Numbered from the stretch's first letter, positions 17,687 through 26,480 are shown. The stretch is 64,000 nucleotides of DNA from Streptomyces umbrinus (GCF_030817415.1 NZ_JAUSZI010000002.1:1364001-1428000), one strand, 5' to 3'. The notes: a model not told the origin generated them from the sequence alone. Translations and numbers: made by a program.

Positions 17687-19063
17687 GTGAATCGCCGACT
17701 TCTCCTCTCGGTCGCCGTCCTGTTGATGGTGACCGCGGCCCCGGCTCACCCCGCCACCGCGGAGGACGTCCACGTCGAGGGCACGCTCGCCTCCGGCGCG
17801 ACGTACGTCATGGACGTCCCCGCGGGCTGGAACGGCACCGTCCTCCTGTTCAGCCACGGCTTCCGGCCGAAGGGCGCGCCGAACCCGGCCCAGAACGTCA
17901 CCGACCCGGCCACCCGCGCGCTCCTCCTCAAGGACGGCTACGCGCTGGTCGGTTCCTCGTACGCCACCACGGGCTGGGCGGTGGAGCACGCGGTGCCGGA
18001 CCAGTTGGCGACGCTCGACGCGTTCACCGAGCGGTTCGGGGCGGCCCGGCGGACCCTCGCCTGGGGTCAGTCGTACGGCGGGTTCGTCACCACGAGGATC
18101 GCCGAGCGCCACGGCGACCGGATCGACGGATCGCTGTCCGTCTGCGGGCTGGTCCACGGCGGCGTCGCCAACTGGAACAACACGCTCGATCCGGTCTTCG
18201 CCCTCAAGACCCTCCTGGCACCCGACGCCTCGATACCGCTGGCCGGCTTCCAGGACCAGGCAGCGGCCACGACCGCCGCCGCCACCCTGACCGGCGTCGT
18301 CACCGAGGCGCAGACCTCCGCGGACGGTCGCGCCCGGATCGCCCTCGCAGCGGCCCTGCACAACATCCCCGGCTGGAACGACCCCTCCCAGCCCCGCCCC
18401 GCTCCCGACGACTGGAACGCCCAGCAGGCCAACCAGTACACGGCCGTCCGGGGCCTGCTCGCGACCGCGGCGTTCAGCTGGCGTCAGGACACGGAGGTGC
18501 TGGCGGGCGGCAACTCGTCCTGGAACACGGGCGTCGACTACGCGAAGCTGCTGCGCACGTCCTCGGCGTACAAGGAGGTCAAGGGCCTCTACAAGGCGGC
18601 CGGGCGCTCCCTGAAGGCCGATCTCAGGGCGCTCAACACCGCCCCGCGCGTCAAGGCCGACAAGAACGCGGTCGACTGGATGAGCCGGACCAGCACGTTC
18701 ACCGGCCGGCTGACGAAACCTCAGCTCAGCATCCACACCACCGGCGACGCCCTCGTCCCCGTGCAGACCGAGAGCGCCTACCTGCGCGCCGCCACGGCCG
18801 CCGGTTCGCGCCCGCTGCTGCGCCAGGCGTACGTCGACAACGCCGGTCACTGCACGTTCAGCCCCGCCGAACAGGTCGCCGCCCTGGACACGCTGGAACA
18901 CCGGGTCGACACGGGCCGATGGGGCGACACGGGGGCAGACTCCCTCAACTCACGGGCGGCGCAGGCCGATCCGACGACTCCGGCCCGCTACACCGCGTAC
19001 CGTCCCACTCCGTACCTGCGCCCCTACGACCTGGCCCATCCGGGCGACGCGTACCGGCCCTGA
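17687..19063 (+). CDS. Secreted alpha/beta hydrolase (putative peptidase/esterase)
   Basis: A 458-residue exported protein. GTG 17687 follows AAGGGA. Signal peptide: VNRRLLLSVAVLLMVTAAPA then HPATAED. Fold landmarks: TVLLFSHGFRPKGAP, nucleophile elbow WGQSYGGF, acid region IHTTGDALVPVQ, and His in NAGHCTFSPAEQ. The large insertion between elbow and acid is mostly helical. The layout resembles Streptomyces exported hydrolases of unassigned substrate. The neighbour upstream is also an exported esterase. Confidence 0.85.
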   Translation: MNRRLLLSVAVLLMVTAAPAHPATAEDVHVEGTLASGATYVMDVPAGWNGTVLLFSHGFRPKGAPNPAQNVTDPATRALLLKDGYALVGSSYATTGWAVEHAVPDQLATLDAFTERFGAARRTLAWGQSYGGFVTTRIAERHGDRIDGSLSVCGLVHGGVANWNNTLDPVFALKTLLAPDASIPLAGFQDQAAATTAAATLTGVVTEAQTSADGRARIALAAALHNIPGWNDPSQPRPAPDDWNAQQANQYTAVRGLLATAAFSWRQDTEVLAGGNSSWNTGVDYAKLLRTSSAYKEVKGLYKAAGRSLKADLRALNTAPRVKADKNAVDWMSRTSTFTGRLTKPQLSIHTTGDALVPVQTESAYLRAATAAGSRPLLRQAYVDNAGHCTFSPAEQVAALDTLEHRVDTGRWGDTGADSLNSRAAQADPTTPARYTAYRPTPYLRPYDLAHPGDAYRP

Positions 19064-19219
19064 CCCGTCCCACCCGGCGTGGGAACGGCCCGGCCGTCGG
19101 CGCCTCCCGCTTCCTCTCCTCGACGCGTGCGACCCCATTCGACCGCATGCGACCACATCTGGGCGCACACGACCGTTGTACGTCCGGCCGTTGGCGCCCC
19201 GGAGCCGGAGGAGGAGTCG

Positions 19220-20116
19220 ATGCCGCCCCACCCCATGCCTCGCAGGACGACCCTGGTGCTGACCGCGGCGGCAGTTCTGGCCGCAGCGGGCTGGACCGCC
19301 ATGGGCCGGCCGGCGGGAGCCGCACACACGACCCTGGCACCCGAGCCGCCCCCGCCGGCCATGCTCTGCGCCCCCGCGGGCACCCTGAAGGGCGACAGCG
19401 GGCAACGGGCCTCCGTCAGCCTGTGCGCGAGCGGCGGGGGTGCCGGTACGTCCCTGTCGGCACCGGCCACCTGCGGGCGGGCCGGATCCTCCGTCCGGTA
19501 CACCTGCCGGACGTCCGGCACCTGGACCCTGCGGCGCGACGGCAGGACGGTCGCCACCGGCCCGCTTCCGGGCGGCAGGGAGAACCCCGGCCCGGGCACG
19601 TACGAGGTCAGCGGCACCGTCCATGTCCGCTCGTCGCCCGCCGGTGTCGATCTGCGGGGCACGGTCCGCGCCACCCTGACCCTCACCGACCCGAAGCCCG
19701 TCGTCACCCATCGCATCGAGGCCGACCGGCACACACTGCGGCCGAACACGACCACGACGGTGACGTACACCGTCTCCCGCGACAGCGACGAGGGGGACGG
19801 AAGCGCCCGTTTCGGGCTCATCGGCGAGGAGACCTCGGGGGTGGAGCTGACGACGGCCGACCCGCGCTGCGTCAATCCGCTCGTCGGCCGCTATCCGTCG
19901 AGCGCCCGCAGCATGTACGCCCTGGACTGCGCCCTCACCGACCTCCAGCCGGGCAGGCCCTCCACGGTGGTCGTCCGGGCCCGGCTCACGGACACCTGCA
20001 CGACGGTCGTGTCCAAGCTGGGGTACTGGATGCCCCGGGGCCAGAGCCTCTACACCGGAGGCATGCTCGCCGGCCCGACGGTCACCTGCCCGCCGTCAAG
20101 TGCCCGCGGGCGCTGA
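19220..20116 (+). CDS. Secreted protein of unknown function
   Basis: A 298-residue protein. ATG 19220 follows GGAGGAGG. Signal peptide: MPRRTTLVLTAAAVLAAAGW then GRPAGAAHT. The mature part is Thr/Ser/Gly-rich with several Cys (LCAPAG, LCASGG, TCGRAG, YTCRTSG, DPRCVNP, LDCALTD, DTCTT, VTCPP) and short beta-strand-like segments, suggesting a disulfide-rich beta sandwich. No enzyme motif is seen. A hairpin terminator follows. Confidence 0.75.
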   Translation: MPPHPMPRRTTLVLTAAAVLAAAGWTAMGRPAGAAHTTLAPEPPPPAMLCAPAGTLKGDSGQRASVSLCASGGGAGTSLSAPATCGRAGSSVRYTCRTSGTWTLRRDGRTVATGPLPGGRENPGPGTYEVSGTVHVRSSPAGVDLRGTVRATLTLTDPKPVVTHRIEADRHTLRPNTTTTVTYTVSRDSDEGDGSARFGLIGEETSGVELTTADPRCVNPLVGRYPSSARSMYALDCALTDLQPGRPSTVVVRARLTDTCTTVVSKLGYWMPRGQSLYTGGMLAGPTVTCPPSSARGR

Positions 20117-20140
20117 CCACTTGGCAGGACGAACACCACG

Positions 20141-20168
20141 GGGCCGGCCCCCACGAGGGGGACCGGCC
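20141..20168. terminator. Hairpin terminator between convergent genes
   Basis: GGGCCGGCCCCC, loop ACGA, then GGGGGACCGGCCC, a long stem with one bulge. It lies between the secreted-protein gene (+) and the small antitoxin-like gene (-) and can serve both. Confidence 0.7.
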
Positions 20169-20224
20169 CGTGGCGGGGGCGAGGCAGGCCCTCGCCGCCG
20201 GTGCGCGATCGCGGTGTGACGGTG

Positions 20225-20419
20225 TCAGGACTGCGGCGGCCGGTCCTGGTCCGGGTTCGAACCGAACTGGTCCTTGAGCCTGTCCTGGGCGCCGTCGACC
20301 TGACCGCTGTACTTGCTCTGGGTCTTGTCGTCGACGAAGTCTCCGGCCTTGTCGACACCCTTGTTGGCCTGGTCCGGGTGGCCCTTCAGCATGCCCTTGA
20401 TCTTGTCCATTACGGACAT
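20225..20419 (-). CDS. MT0933-like antitoxin family small protein
   Basis: A 64-residue hydrophilic protein. ATG 20419 follows the strong site AGGAGG. The sequence MSVMDKIKGMLKGHPDQANK, then GVDKAGDFVDDKTQSKYSGQ, matches the small actinobacterial family annotated as MT0933-like antitoxin. No toxin-like gene lies beside it, so the toxin-antitoxin role is doubtful; CsbD-like stress proteins have a similar look. The tail is Asp/Pro/Gln-rich. Confidence 0.8.
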   Translation of the reverse strand: MSVMDKIKGMLKGHPDQANKGVDKAGDFVDDKTQSKYSGQVDGAQDRLKDQFGSNPDQDRPPQS

Positions 20420-20518
20420 GAGTCATCCTCCTGATCAGTTCACCCCCACGCCTCCAGGGTCACCGCAGGTGGCGGATTTCGCATCCGGGCGGGAAACCCG
20501 CCGGTCAGGGGCCCGGTC

Positions 20519-21220
20519 CTAGGCCTCGGTGCGGCACTCCGGGTGGCCCCAGCCGTCGGCGTTCTTCGCGATGGTCTCGCCCGCGATGTACGAGCGGCCG
20601 CAGCGGCAGCGGCCGGGGAACTTGGCCTTGAGCGTGCGCGAGGACGACGACGAGGCCGACGAGGCGGCGGAGGACGAGGCACGCTTGCGCGGCGGCCCCG
20701 CGCTCTTGGCCGTCTTCTTGGCCGCGGGCGACTTCGGCGGTTCCGGAGAGCCGTGCTCGCTGCCCGCCGGTTCCTGGACGAAGGCCGCCTGGCTCGCGGC
20801 CCGGTCCGCGAAGTCGTTGAGCGGGTCGCCGTCGACCTGGTGCGCGGGCACGTACCGGAACTCGACCGAGCGGCCGTCGAGCAGTTCGTCGATCCGTACG
20901 ACGAGTTCCTGGTTGGCCACCGGCTTGCCCGCCGCCGTCTTCCAGCCCTTGCGCTTCCAGCCCGGGAGCCAGGTCGTGACGGCCTTCATGGCGTACTGGG
21001 AGTCCATCCGGATCTCCAGCGGCACATCCGGCGCCACGAAGGTCAACAGCCGCTCCAGCGCGGTCAGTTCGGCAACGTTGTTGGTCGCCGTGCCGAGCGG
21101 TCCTGCCTCCCACTCGGTAGGAGTTGTGCCGGTCCCGTCGCCGATGACCCAGGCCCAGCCGGCGGGACCCGGATTGCCCTTCGAAGCACCGTCGCATGCG
21201 GCGATTACGCGTTCACCCAT
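20519..21220 (-). CDS. Ribonuclease HI with C-terminal Cys/His zinc-binding tail
   Basis: A 233-residue protein from ATG 21220 (ATG 21232, four codons upstream, is an alternative). The RNase HI core has all four acidic residues: D10 in ACDGASKGNPG, E51 in NNVAELTALE, D73 in RMDSQYA and D139 in NDFADRAA, plus the loop His of PAHQVDG. The enzyme cuts RNA in RNA/DNA hybrids. After about 150 residues comes a Lys/Ala/Ser-rich linker with a long Ser run (SSSAASSASSSSS). It ends in GRCRCGRSYIAGE and WGHPEC, a CxC...HxxC set likely to bind zinc and perhaps hybrid nucleic acid. Bacterial RNase HI normally ends near residue 150. Confidence 0.9.
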   Translation of the reverse strand: MGERVIAACDGASKGNPGPAGWAWVIGDGTGTTPTEWEAGPLGTATNNVAELTALERLLTFVAPDVPLEIRMDSQYAMKAVTTWLPGWKRKGWKTAAGKPVANQELVVRIDELLDGRSVEFRYVPAHQVDGDPLNDFADRAASQAAFVQEPAGSEHGSPEPPKSPAAKKTAKSAGPPRKRASSSAASSASSSSSRTLKAKFPGRCRCGRSYIAGETIAKNADGWGHPECRTEA

Positions 21221-21506
21221 GGGCTCGATCATGCCAGGGGTCGGGGTAGCTCCGGGACGGTGGGTGATCCGGTGCGGGTGCGTCGTGGCCGACCGCGCCC
21301 ACGCGGCGGAGCCGCACAACGTCACCGCCTCGCGCCCCTGGAAGTCGGGGCTCGACCCTGCGTAACAGTGGACCGTGGCGAGTACCGCGCGGCACACCCC
21401 GGAAAACCGTCCGGACGGTGGCCCTCTGACCACGCGCAACTGTCCGCCGGACCCTCCTTCCTGTGAGCTATGTTGAACCCCAGTGGGACACGAAGGAGGC
21501 GCATCG

Positions 21507-22439
21507 GTGCCATCGCCGCAGCAGGCCCGCGCGCAGGCGTCTGCCATCAGTTCGGGGAAACCGGTCCCGGAGGCGGAGGCCGCTCCCACCACACGGCTGC
21601 GGGCACTTTTCGACGGCCCCCGGCTCTCTCCCGGGCAGCGCCGCATCGCCCAGTACCTGATCGAGCACATCACCGAAGCCGCGTTCCTGTCGATCACGGA
21701 CCTCGCCGAGCGGGTGGGCGTGAGCCAGCCCTCGGTGACCCGCTTCGCGACGGCGGTGGGCTTCAGCGGCTATCCCGCGCTGCGCGAGCGCCTCCAGTCG
21801 ATCGCGCTCAGCAAGCTGGCCAGCACGCCCGAGGCCGCCGAGGAGGCGGAGGCGGCCCGGCCGAACGAACTGCAGGCGGCCGTGGACGCCGAGATCGACA
21901 ACCTGGAGAACCTGCGCCGCGACTTCGCGGACCCGGAACAGGTCATCGAGACCGGCCGCGCGCTGTCGCAGTCGACTCCCCTCACCATCCTCGGGCTGCG
22001 GATCTCCGGCTCGCTGGCCGAATACTTCGCATACGCCGCCCGTCGTATCCACCCGGACGTGCGGCTGGTCACGCGAGGCGGCAGCGTCGCGTACGACGCC
22101 CTGCTCCAGTCGCGCGAGGCGGGCGGCACCTGGGTGCTGGCCTTCACCATGCCCCGGCACGCGCACGAGACGCTGACGGCCATGCGGGTCGCCCGGCGGG
22201 CCGGGCTGAGCGTCGCCCTGGTCACCGACCTGGGGCTCGGGCCGCTGGCCGACGAGGCCGACGTCGTCTTCGCCACCGGCACCGGCTCACGCCTCGTCTT
22301 CGACTCGTACGCGGCGCCCGTGGTGCTGTCCGCGGCCCTGCTCCAGGCCATGACCGACGCCGATCCCGAGCGTACGCAGGCCCGCCTGGAGGACTACGAA
22401 CAGGTCGCGGACGAGCACGCGTTCTTCGTCAAGGACTGA
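21507..22439 (+). CDS. MurR/RpiR family transcriptional regulator
   Basis: A 310-residue regulator. GTG 21507 is preferred because AAGGAGG (21493-21499) lies seven bases upstream. The N-terminal helix-turn-helix is FLSITDLAERVGVSQPSVTR FATAVGF-like, followed by a SIS domain (LTILGLRISGSLAEYFAYAA ... GSVAYDAL ... VALVTDLGLGPLADEADVVF). SIS domains bind sugar phosphates or related ligands, so the regulator probably senses a phosphorylated metabolite. Candidate TGAA/TTCA operator half-sites lie just downstream (22491-22541), ahead of the next gene. Confidence 0.9.
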   Translation: MPSPQQARAQASAISSGKPVPEAEAAPTTRLRALFDGPRLSPGQRRIAQYLIEHITEAAFLSITDLAERVGVSQPSVTRFATAVGFSGYPALRERLQSIALSKLASTPEAAEEAEAARPNELQAAVDAEIDNLENLRRDFADPEQVIETGRALSQSTPLTILGLRISGSLAEYFAYAARRIHPDVRLVTRGGSVAYDALLQSREAGGTWVLAFTMPRHAHETLTAMRVARRAGLSVALVTDLGLGPLADEADVVFATGTGSRLVFDSYAAPVVLSAALLQAMTDADPERTQARLEDYEQVADEHAFFVKD

Positions 22440-22490
22440 CCTCTCCGGCATGTGGTGACCGGTGTCCGCAAGGGGCGATTCAGCCGTACC

Positions 22491-22541
22491 TTCACATGAA
22501 TTTTTTCATACCCTTGCGTACCGGACGGTATATATGAATAC
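22491..22541. promoter_or_regulatory. AT-rich palindromic cluster, candidate RpiR operator
   Basis: Within GC-rich surroundings lie TTCACATGAA (22491-22500), the inverted repeat ATGAA-TTTT-TTCAT (22496-22509) and GTAT-ATATGA-ATAC (22529-22541 region). TGAA(N)TTCA-type palindromes with an AT core are typical targets of RpiR/MurR proteins, and the upstream gene encodes one. It could control the 22722 gene. Inference from sequence form only. Confidence 0.5.
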
Positions 22542-22648
22542 TTCTCGCTGATCGGGATCCGGTGGGGTCCCGGTCGGCCCGGGAACGACGCTCCCTTCTC
22601 GTATCGGCCCCGGGTGCACTGAACGGGCACCGCTCGCGCACGCCCGTG

Positions 22649-22681
22649 GCGGCCCCGGTCCATCCCCTAGACCGGGGCCGC
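22649..22681 (+). terminator. Perfect 12-base hairpin
   Basis: GCGGCCCCGGTC (22649-22660), loop CATCCCCTA, GACCGGGGCCGC (22670-22681). It may end transcription from the RpiR gene, or act as an attenuator-like leader hairpin, since it lies only 41 bases before the next start. Confidence 0.65.
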
Positions 22682-22721
22682 CAAGAACGACCCTCACCAC
22701 CCGCCGGCCACCTCGGAAGCG

Positions 22722-23111
22722 ATGCCCATGTCCCTGACGTACTCCCCCATCAGCACGGATTGGCCGTGTCAGGTCAAGACGCCCGGCAACCGGGACTGGG
22801 AACGATCGGCCGCCAAGTGGCTGCGCGACCTGGTGCCCTCCCGCTACTCCAGCTATCCGCTGCTGATCCGTCAGCCCGTGCTGCTCGCCCGTCACGCGCA
22901 GATCCAGCTCCAGCAGGAGATCCGGGTCGTGCGCACCGCGCTGCACAGCGCCCGGGCCGAGCTGCCCGCCCTGGGGATGCCGGAGTCCGTCATCGAGAAC
23001 ACGATCAAGCTGTACGCGGCCGAGCTCACGCAGTTGAACCACATCGCCCGGGGTGTCCGCGTCGTCTCGCAGGCCCTGGTGGAGAGCCACAACACGCGGC
23101 ACGGCCACTGA
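22722..23111 (+). CDS. Conserved-looking hypothetical protein
   Basis: A 129-residue soluble protein. ATG 22722 (or 22728) follows GGAAG. It is mostly alpha-helical in pattern: LLIRQPVLLARHAQIQLQQE, IRVVRTALHSARAELPALGM and VIENTIKLYAAELTQLNHIA. I recognise no domain. It looks like a real gene from codon use and ribosome site. The AT-rich palindromes and hairpin upstream suggest regulated expression. Confidence 0.72.
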   Translation: MPMSLTYSPISTDWPCQVKTPGNRDWERSAAKWLRDLVPSRYSSYPLLIRQPVLLARHAQIQLQQEIRVVRTALHSARAELPALGMPESVIENTIKLYAAELTQLNHIARGVRVVSQALVESHNTRHGH

Positions 23112-23169
23112 CCCGGGCACCCGCGGACCCGGCGCGTTCGCGACCGCGGACGCTCGCTAGTCTGCCGGG

Positions 23170-24411
23170 ATGCGTGATGGGGGAAGCGGGAGCGACAGTG
23201 GCGTTGACGGGGGCGACGAGGAGACGTCCGTCGAACCTCGGGGCCGATTCGGATCGTTGACAAGGCACGTCTCGTTGCGGGGGCAACCGCGGAAGCGTCG
23301 CCGGGCCGTCGTCGGCGGAGCGGTGGTCGTTCTCGCCGCCGGGGTCTCCCTTCCGCTCGCGCTCGCCGACTCCGGGCACGACAAGCCCTGTTGGCGACTG
23401 CCCGCCTCGAAGCGGGCGCTCGCCGACGACGCGACGGCCGCCACGAGGGCACTGGATCCCGGCGAGGACCTCGAACGGCTCGGCTCGGTCAGGAAGCTGC
23501 TGGCACACGAGAAGGTGTGCGACGACGGCGCCCGCGTACTCGGCGAGATCGTGAACACGGCGACCCGTGCGAAGAGTTCCGGCACACCGCACACCCTGGC
23601 GCAGGCACGCGGCGCGTACGCGGTGGCGGCCGTCCTCCACAACGCGGAGATCCCCGATGGCCTCGCCCCGGGCGTGGCGCGGATGCTGGCCGAGTACGTG
23701 GTGGACTCGGGGCGCGACGACTCGATCAGCGACGACGACGCGAACCGCCCGGCGGTGCGCGCCGAGGAGGCCCAGCTCGACTCGGACGGCTACTCCCGGT
23801 ACGGGCGCTTCCTGGCGGCGGGTGAGGCGCACGTGGTCTTCGAGCACAGCGACAGCTACGCGGACGCCGACGCGAACATCGAGTACCTCGTCGCCGAACT
23901 CGCCAAGGATCCCGAGGCGTTCGCGATCCTCTACGACGCCGAGCGCGCCTATTTCGCGTACTACCTGGAGCGGCTGACCGGCTCGGGGGGCGACCCCGAC
24001 TTCCGCCCCTCGACCGACAAGCGCTTCGAGTCGACCCCGCAGGACTGGCCCGACAACGACATCCAGGACATGTCGGGCCGCATCGGCAACCTCATGAAGT
24101 ACCGCGCCGCGTACGTCAGGAACGGGACGATCCCCGACCTCGCCGCCTTCGACAAGGCGGTGCGCGAGCACACGCGCGGCACGTTCCGCCCCGCGTCCCG
24201 GCAGCTCGACGACCGCCCGCCGATGGGTGACATCGCGGACCGCAAGGCCGCCGGTCCGGTGCGCGGCGACCTGATGGACGGCCGCCACCAGCTGTTCACG
24301 GTCCTCGAAGGATGGGCCCAGGACCGGAAGGTGTCCGCCGAACGCGCCGCCACGATGCGGCAGTTGGTGGACAACTGGTACGTACGGGCGCTGTGGATGA
24401 CGATCTACTAG
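23170..24411 (+). CDS. Single-pass membrane protein of unknown function
   Basis: A 413-residue protein. ATG 23170 has no ribosome site, but TAGTCT lies about ten bases upstream, so the message is probably leaderless. A basic cytoplasmic N-terminus (RGQPRKRRR) is followed by one membrane segment (AVVGGAVVVLAAGVSLPLAL) and a long extracytoplasmic part. That part has one Cys pair (KPCWRLP, EKVCDDG) and is rich in helices and acidic residues. No known domain was recognised. It converges with the next gene. Confidence 0.78.
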   Translation: MRDGGSGSDSGVDGGDEETSVEPRGRFGSLTRHVSLRGQPRKRRRAVVGGAVVVLAAGVSLPLALADSGHDKPCWRLPASKRALADDATAATRALDPGEDLERLGSVRKLLAHEKVCDDGARVLGEIVNTATRAKSSGTPHTLAQARGAYAVAAVLHNAEIPDGLAPGVARMLAEYVVDSGRDDSISDDDANRPAVRAEEAQLDSDGYSRYGRFLAAGEAHVVFEHSDSYADADANIEYLVAELAKDPEAFAILYDAERAYFAYYLERLTGSGGDPDFRPSTDKRFESTPQDWPDNDIQDMSGRIGNLMKYRAAYVRNGTIPDLAAFDKAVREHTRGTFRPASRQLDDRPPMGDIADRKAAGPVRGDLMDGRHQLFTVLEGWAQDRKVSAERAATMRQLVDNWYVRALWMTIY

Positions 24412-24441
24412 CGGACCACTGGCGGGCGGAGCCACCAGCGG

Positions 24442-25485
24442 TCAGAAGCGGAACCGGAGCCCGGAGCAGTCGCGGCGGTCCACCTGGTCCTGCGCGAACT
24501 GCTTGAACATGCGCCGCTCTGCGGCCTTGTCGACGCCGGGGATGTCGTCGGAGGCGCTGAGGGCGAAGTTGGCGGCCTCGCCGTCGCAGCGGGCGGTGGC
24601 CGTCGTCGACAGGAACTCGCCGTTGCTGTCCTCGAAGACGAGGCGGTTGCTCCAGTCGCCGTACCAGGCGACGAAGTACATCCCCTTGTCGTTCCCGCTG
24701 TCGCCCGACTCGCTGCTCAGGTCGCACTGTCCCGTCGGCGCGGAGTCGTTCATGCCCGCCTCGACGCGCCAGTCGCCGCTCTCCGGCAGGCCCGCCCTGG
24801 TCACCCACTCGCAGCCGGTGCCCTCGGCCCGGGTCAGCGGCACGCCCTTGGGCTCGTCCCCGAGGGCGGGCGGCACCGCGTTGCCCTTCGGTGCCTTGAG
24901 CGGCTCGGCACCGCAACCCAGCCGGTCCGAGGCCGAGTTGGCGAGCGCGACGACCGCCTGGTACGCGGCTCCCGGCACCCCGTACAGCGTGTCGCGGCCC
25001 ATCCAGGTGCGTACCAGGAGCTTGCCCTGCCGCCCTTCGGCGTCCTTCGGGAGGTCCGGGCAGGGCATCAGGAGCTGGATCACGCCGAGGCGGTCGATGA
25101 ACCCGGGCAGCCCCTCGGGCACCGCGGACTGCGAGGAGTACCCCTCCTCGGGAAAGGCCCGGAAGAACTCCCGGTCCTGGTCGTCGCGCCGGGTGTACGC
25201 CTCCATGCTGATGAGGCGTGAGTCGTTGACCTCATCGCCCTTCATGGTGAGGTCGCAGCCGTACGAGCCCAGCGCGCCGGTCTGCCGGGACTCCTCGCTC
25301 TCGAGGTGTGCGTCGTCCGGGGTGAGCCGGTCCACGACGTCCCGGGGCAGTGCCCCGCCGCACGCGCTGCCGGCCAGCATCCGGTCCTGTGCGTACGGCT
25401 CGGCCACGTACCCGCCGATACCCAGCACCACCGCAGCCGCCACCGACACCTTGATCCAGCGCCGCACCGTTCCGACCCCCGTCAC
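24442..25485 (-). CDS. Membrane-anchored protein of unknown function
   Basis: A 347-residue protein read from GTG 25485; longer readings (ATG near 25580) are possible. The N-terminus VRRWIKVSVAAAVVLGIGGY is a signal anchor. The exported part has regularly spaced Cys (GSACGGALP, SYGCDLT, LMPCPDL, RLGCGAE, TGCEWV, GQCDLSS, ATARCDGE, RRDCSGL), enough for four disulfides. This resembles Streptomyces exported lipoprotein-like hypotheticals. No function is evident. The last coding bases lie 31 bases from the end of the convergent gene. Confidence 0.75.
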   Translation of the reverse strand: MTGVGTVRRWIKVSVAAAVVLGIGGYVAEPYAQDRMLAGSACGGALPRDVVDRLTPDDAHLESEESRQTGALGSYGCDLTMKGDEVNDSRLISMEAYTRRDDQDREFFRAFPEEGYSSQSAVPEGLPGFIDRLGVIQLLMPCPDLPKDAEGRQGKLLVRTWMGRDTLYGVPGAAYQAVVALANSASDRLGCGAEPLKAPKGNAVPPALGDEPKGVPLTRAEGTGCEWVTRAGLPESGDWRVEAGMNDSAPTGQCDLSSESGDSGNDKGMYFVAWYGDWSNRLVFEDSNGEFLSTTATARCDGEAANFALSASDDIPGVDKAAERRMFKQFAQDQVDRRDCSGLRFRF

Positions 25486-25579
25486 ACGCGCACCAGCGTT
25501 CGCTCCGGCCTCACGGCCGGGCACAGGCCAGGACCCTACTCGGCGCCTCGGACCGGCCCGCACCCGGTCCCGGCCGGGC

Positions 25580-25619
25580 ATGGCACTCAGTTCCCTGATC
25601 GGAGCACACTGAGTGCCAT
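25580..25619. promoter_or_regulatory. Operator of the TetR gene
   Basis: Perfect inverted repeat: ATGGCACTCAGT (25580-25591) and ACTGAGTGCCAT (25608-25619), spacer 16. The right arm ends 18 bases before the TAGGTT -10-like element (25638), so binding would cover the -35 region. The same half-site recurs at 26442 and 26464. Confidence 0.8.
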
Positions 25620-25650
25620 ACGACCCTCGTCCGGTGCTAGGTTCCCCACC

Positions 25651-26433
25651 ATGAGCGAGGCACCCCGCCCTGACCAGGCGGCCGATGTGACACCTCCGAA
25701 GCCGCCGATGCGGGACTCCCTCGTCGCGGCGGCGTTCCAGCTGTTCCTGGAGCGGGGGTACGAGCAGACCACCGTCGACGAGATCGTGGCTCTCGCGGGG
25801 GTCGGACGGCGGTCCTTCTTCCGGTACTTCCCGTCCAAGGAGGACGTGGTCTTCCCGGACCACGAGCGCTGCCTGGCCGAGATGAACGACTTCCTCGGCA
25901 AGGACAACGGCAGCAACGACGGCGGGGACGCGGACGACCCGGTGGCCCGGGTCTGCGACGCCGCTCGCGTCGTACTGCGCATGTACGCCGAGAACCCGAC
26001 GTTCTCCGTCCAGCGCTACCACCTGACCAAGAAGGTCCCGGGACTGCGGACGTACGAACTCTCGGTGGTCTGGCGGTACGAGCGCGCGCTCGCCGAGTAT
26101 CTGCGCGGGCGCTTCGCCGGTCGTCGGGACGGGACGCTGCGGGCCGACGTGATCGCCGCGGCCGTGGTCGCCGCGCACAACAACGGGCTGCGGTCCTGGC
26201 TGCGTTCGGACGGCCAGAGCGACGCGACCGCGGAGGTGGACCACGCGCTCGCCCACGTCCAGCGGGTCTTCGGTTCGGAGCCCGACCCCGTCGGACCGGT
26301 ACAGCGGCCGACCGACAAACCGGCGAAGGAGGCCGCGGACGACGACGTGGTCGTCGTCATCTCCAGGCGCGGCGCGCCGATGTGGCGGGTCGTCCAGGAG
26401 GTCGAGACGGCTCTTGGTCGAGATCCCGAATGA
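25651..26433 (+). CDS. TetR family regulator
   Basis: A 260-residue regulator. ATG 25651 has no ribosome site and lies right after a TAGGTT -10-like box, so the message is probably leaderless. The helix-turn-helix is TTVDEIVALAGVGRRSFFRY followed by FPSKEDVV, of the AcrR/TetR type. The C-terminus carries an acidic then hydrophobic extension (EAADDDVVVVISRRGAP) that is unusual in length. Operators on both sides indicate self-control and control of the downstream DUF35 gene. Confidence 0.9.
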   Translation: MSEAPRPDQAADVTPPKPPMRDSLVAAAFQLFLERGYEQTTVDEIVALAGVGRRSFFRYFPSKEDVVFPDHERCLAEMNDFLGKDNGSNDGGDADDPVARVCDAARVVLRMYAENPTFSVQRYHLTKKVPGLRTYELSVVWRYERALAEYLRGRFAGRRDGTLRADVIAAAVVAAHNNGLRSWLRSDGQSDATAEVDHALAHVQRVFGSEPDPVGPVQRPTDKPAKEAADDDVVVVISRRGAPMWRVVQEVETALGRDPE

Positions 26434-26441
26434 TTGAGGGT

Positions 26442-26480
26442 ACTGAGTGCCTTTACGCGTGACACTGCGTGCCATATTCT
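26442..26480 (+). promoter_or_regulatory. Promoter with two direct TetR half-sites before the DUF35 gene
   Basis: ACTGAGTGCC (26442-26451) and ACTGCGTGCCAT (26464-26475) repeat the half-site of the upstream TetR operator, 22 bases apart, two helical turns. A promoter TTTACG (26452-26457), 17-base spacer, TATTCT (26475-26480) fits between them. Repression of the DUF35 gene by the TetR protein is the simplest reading. Confidence 0.65.

Noticed and set aside
16498..20277. A 1259-residue plus frame spanning three genes
   Set aside because: It is out of frame with three secreted proteins that each have signal peptides and conserved motifs; the translation is Arg/Pro-rich noise.
20225..20419. Toxin-antitoxin system
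   Set aside because: Only an antitoxin-like small protein is present; no toxin gene lies beside it.
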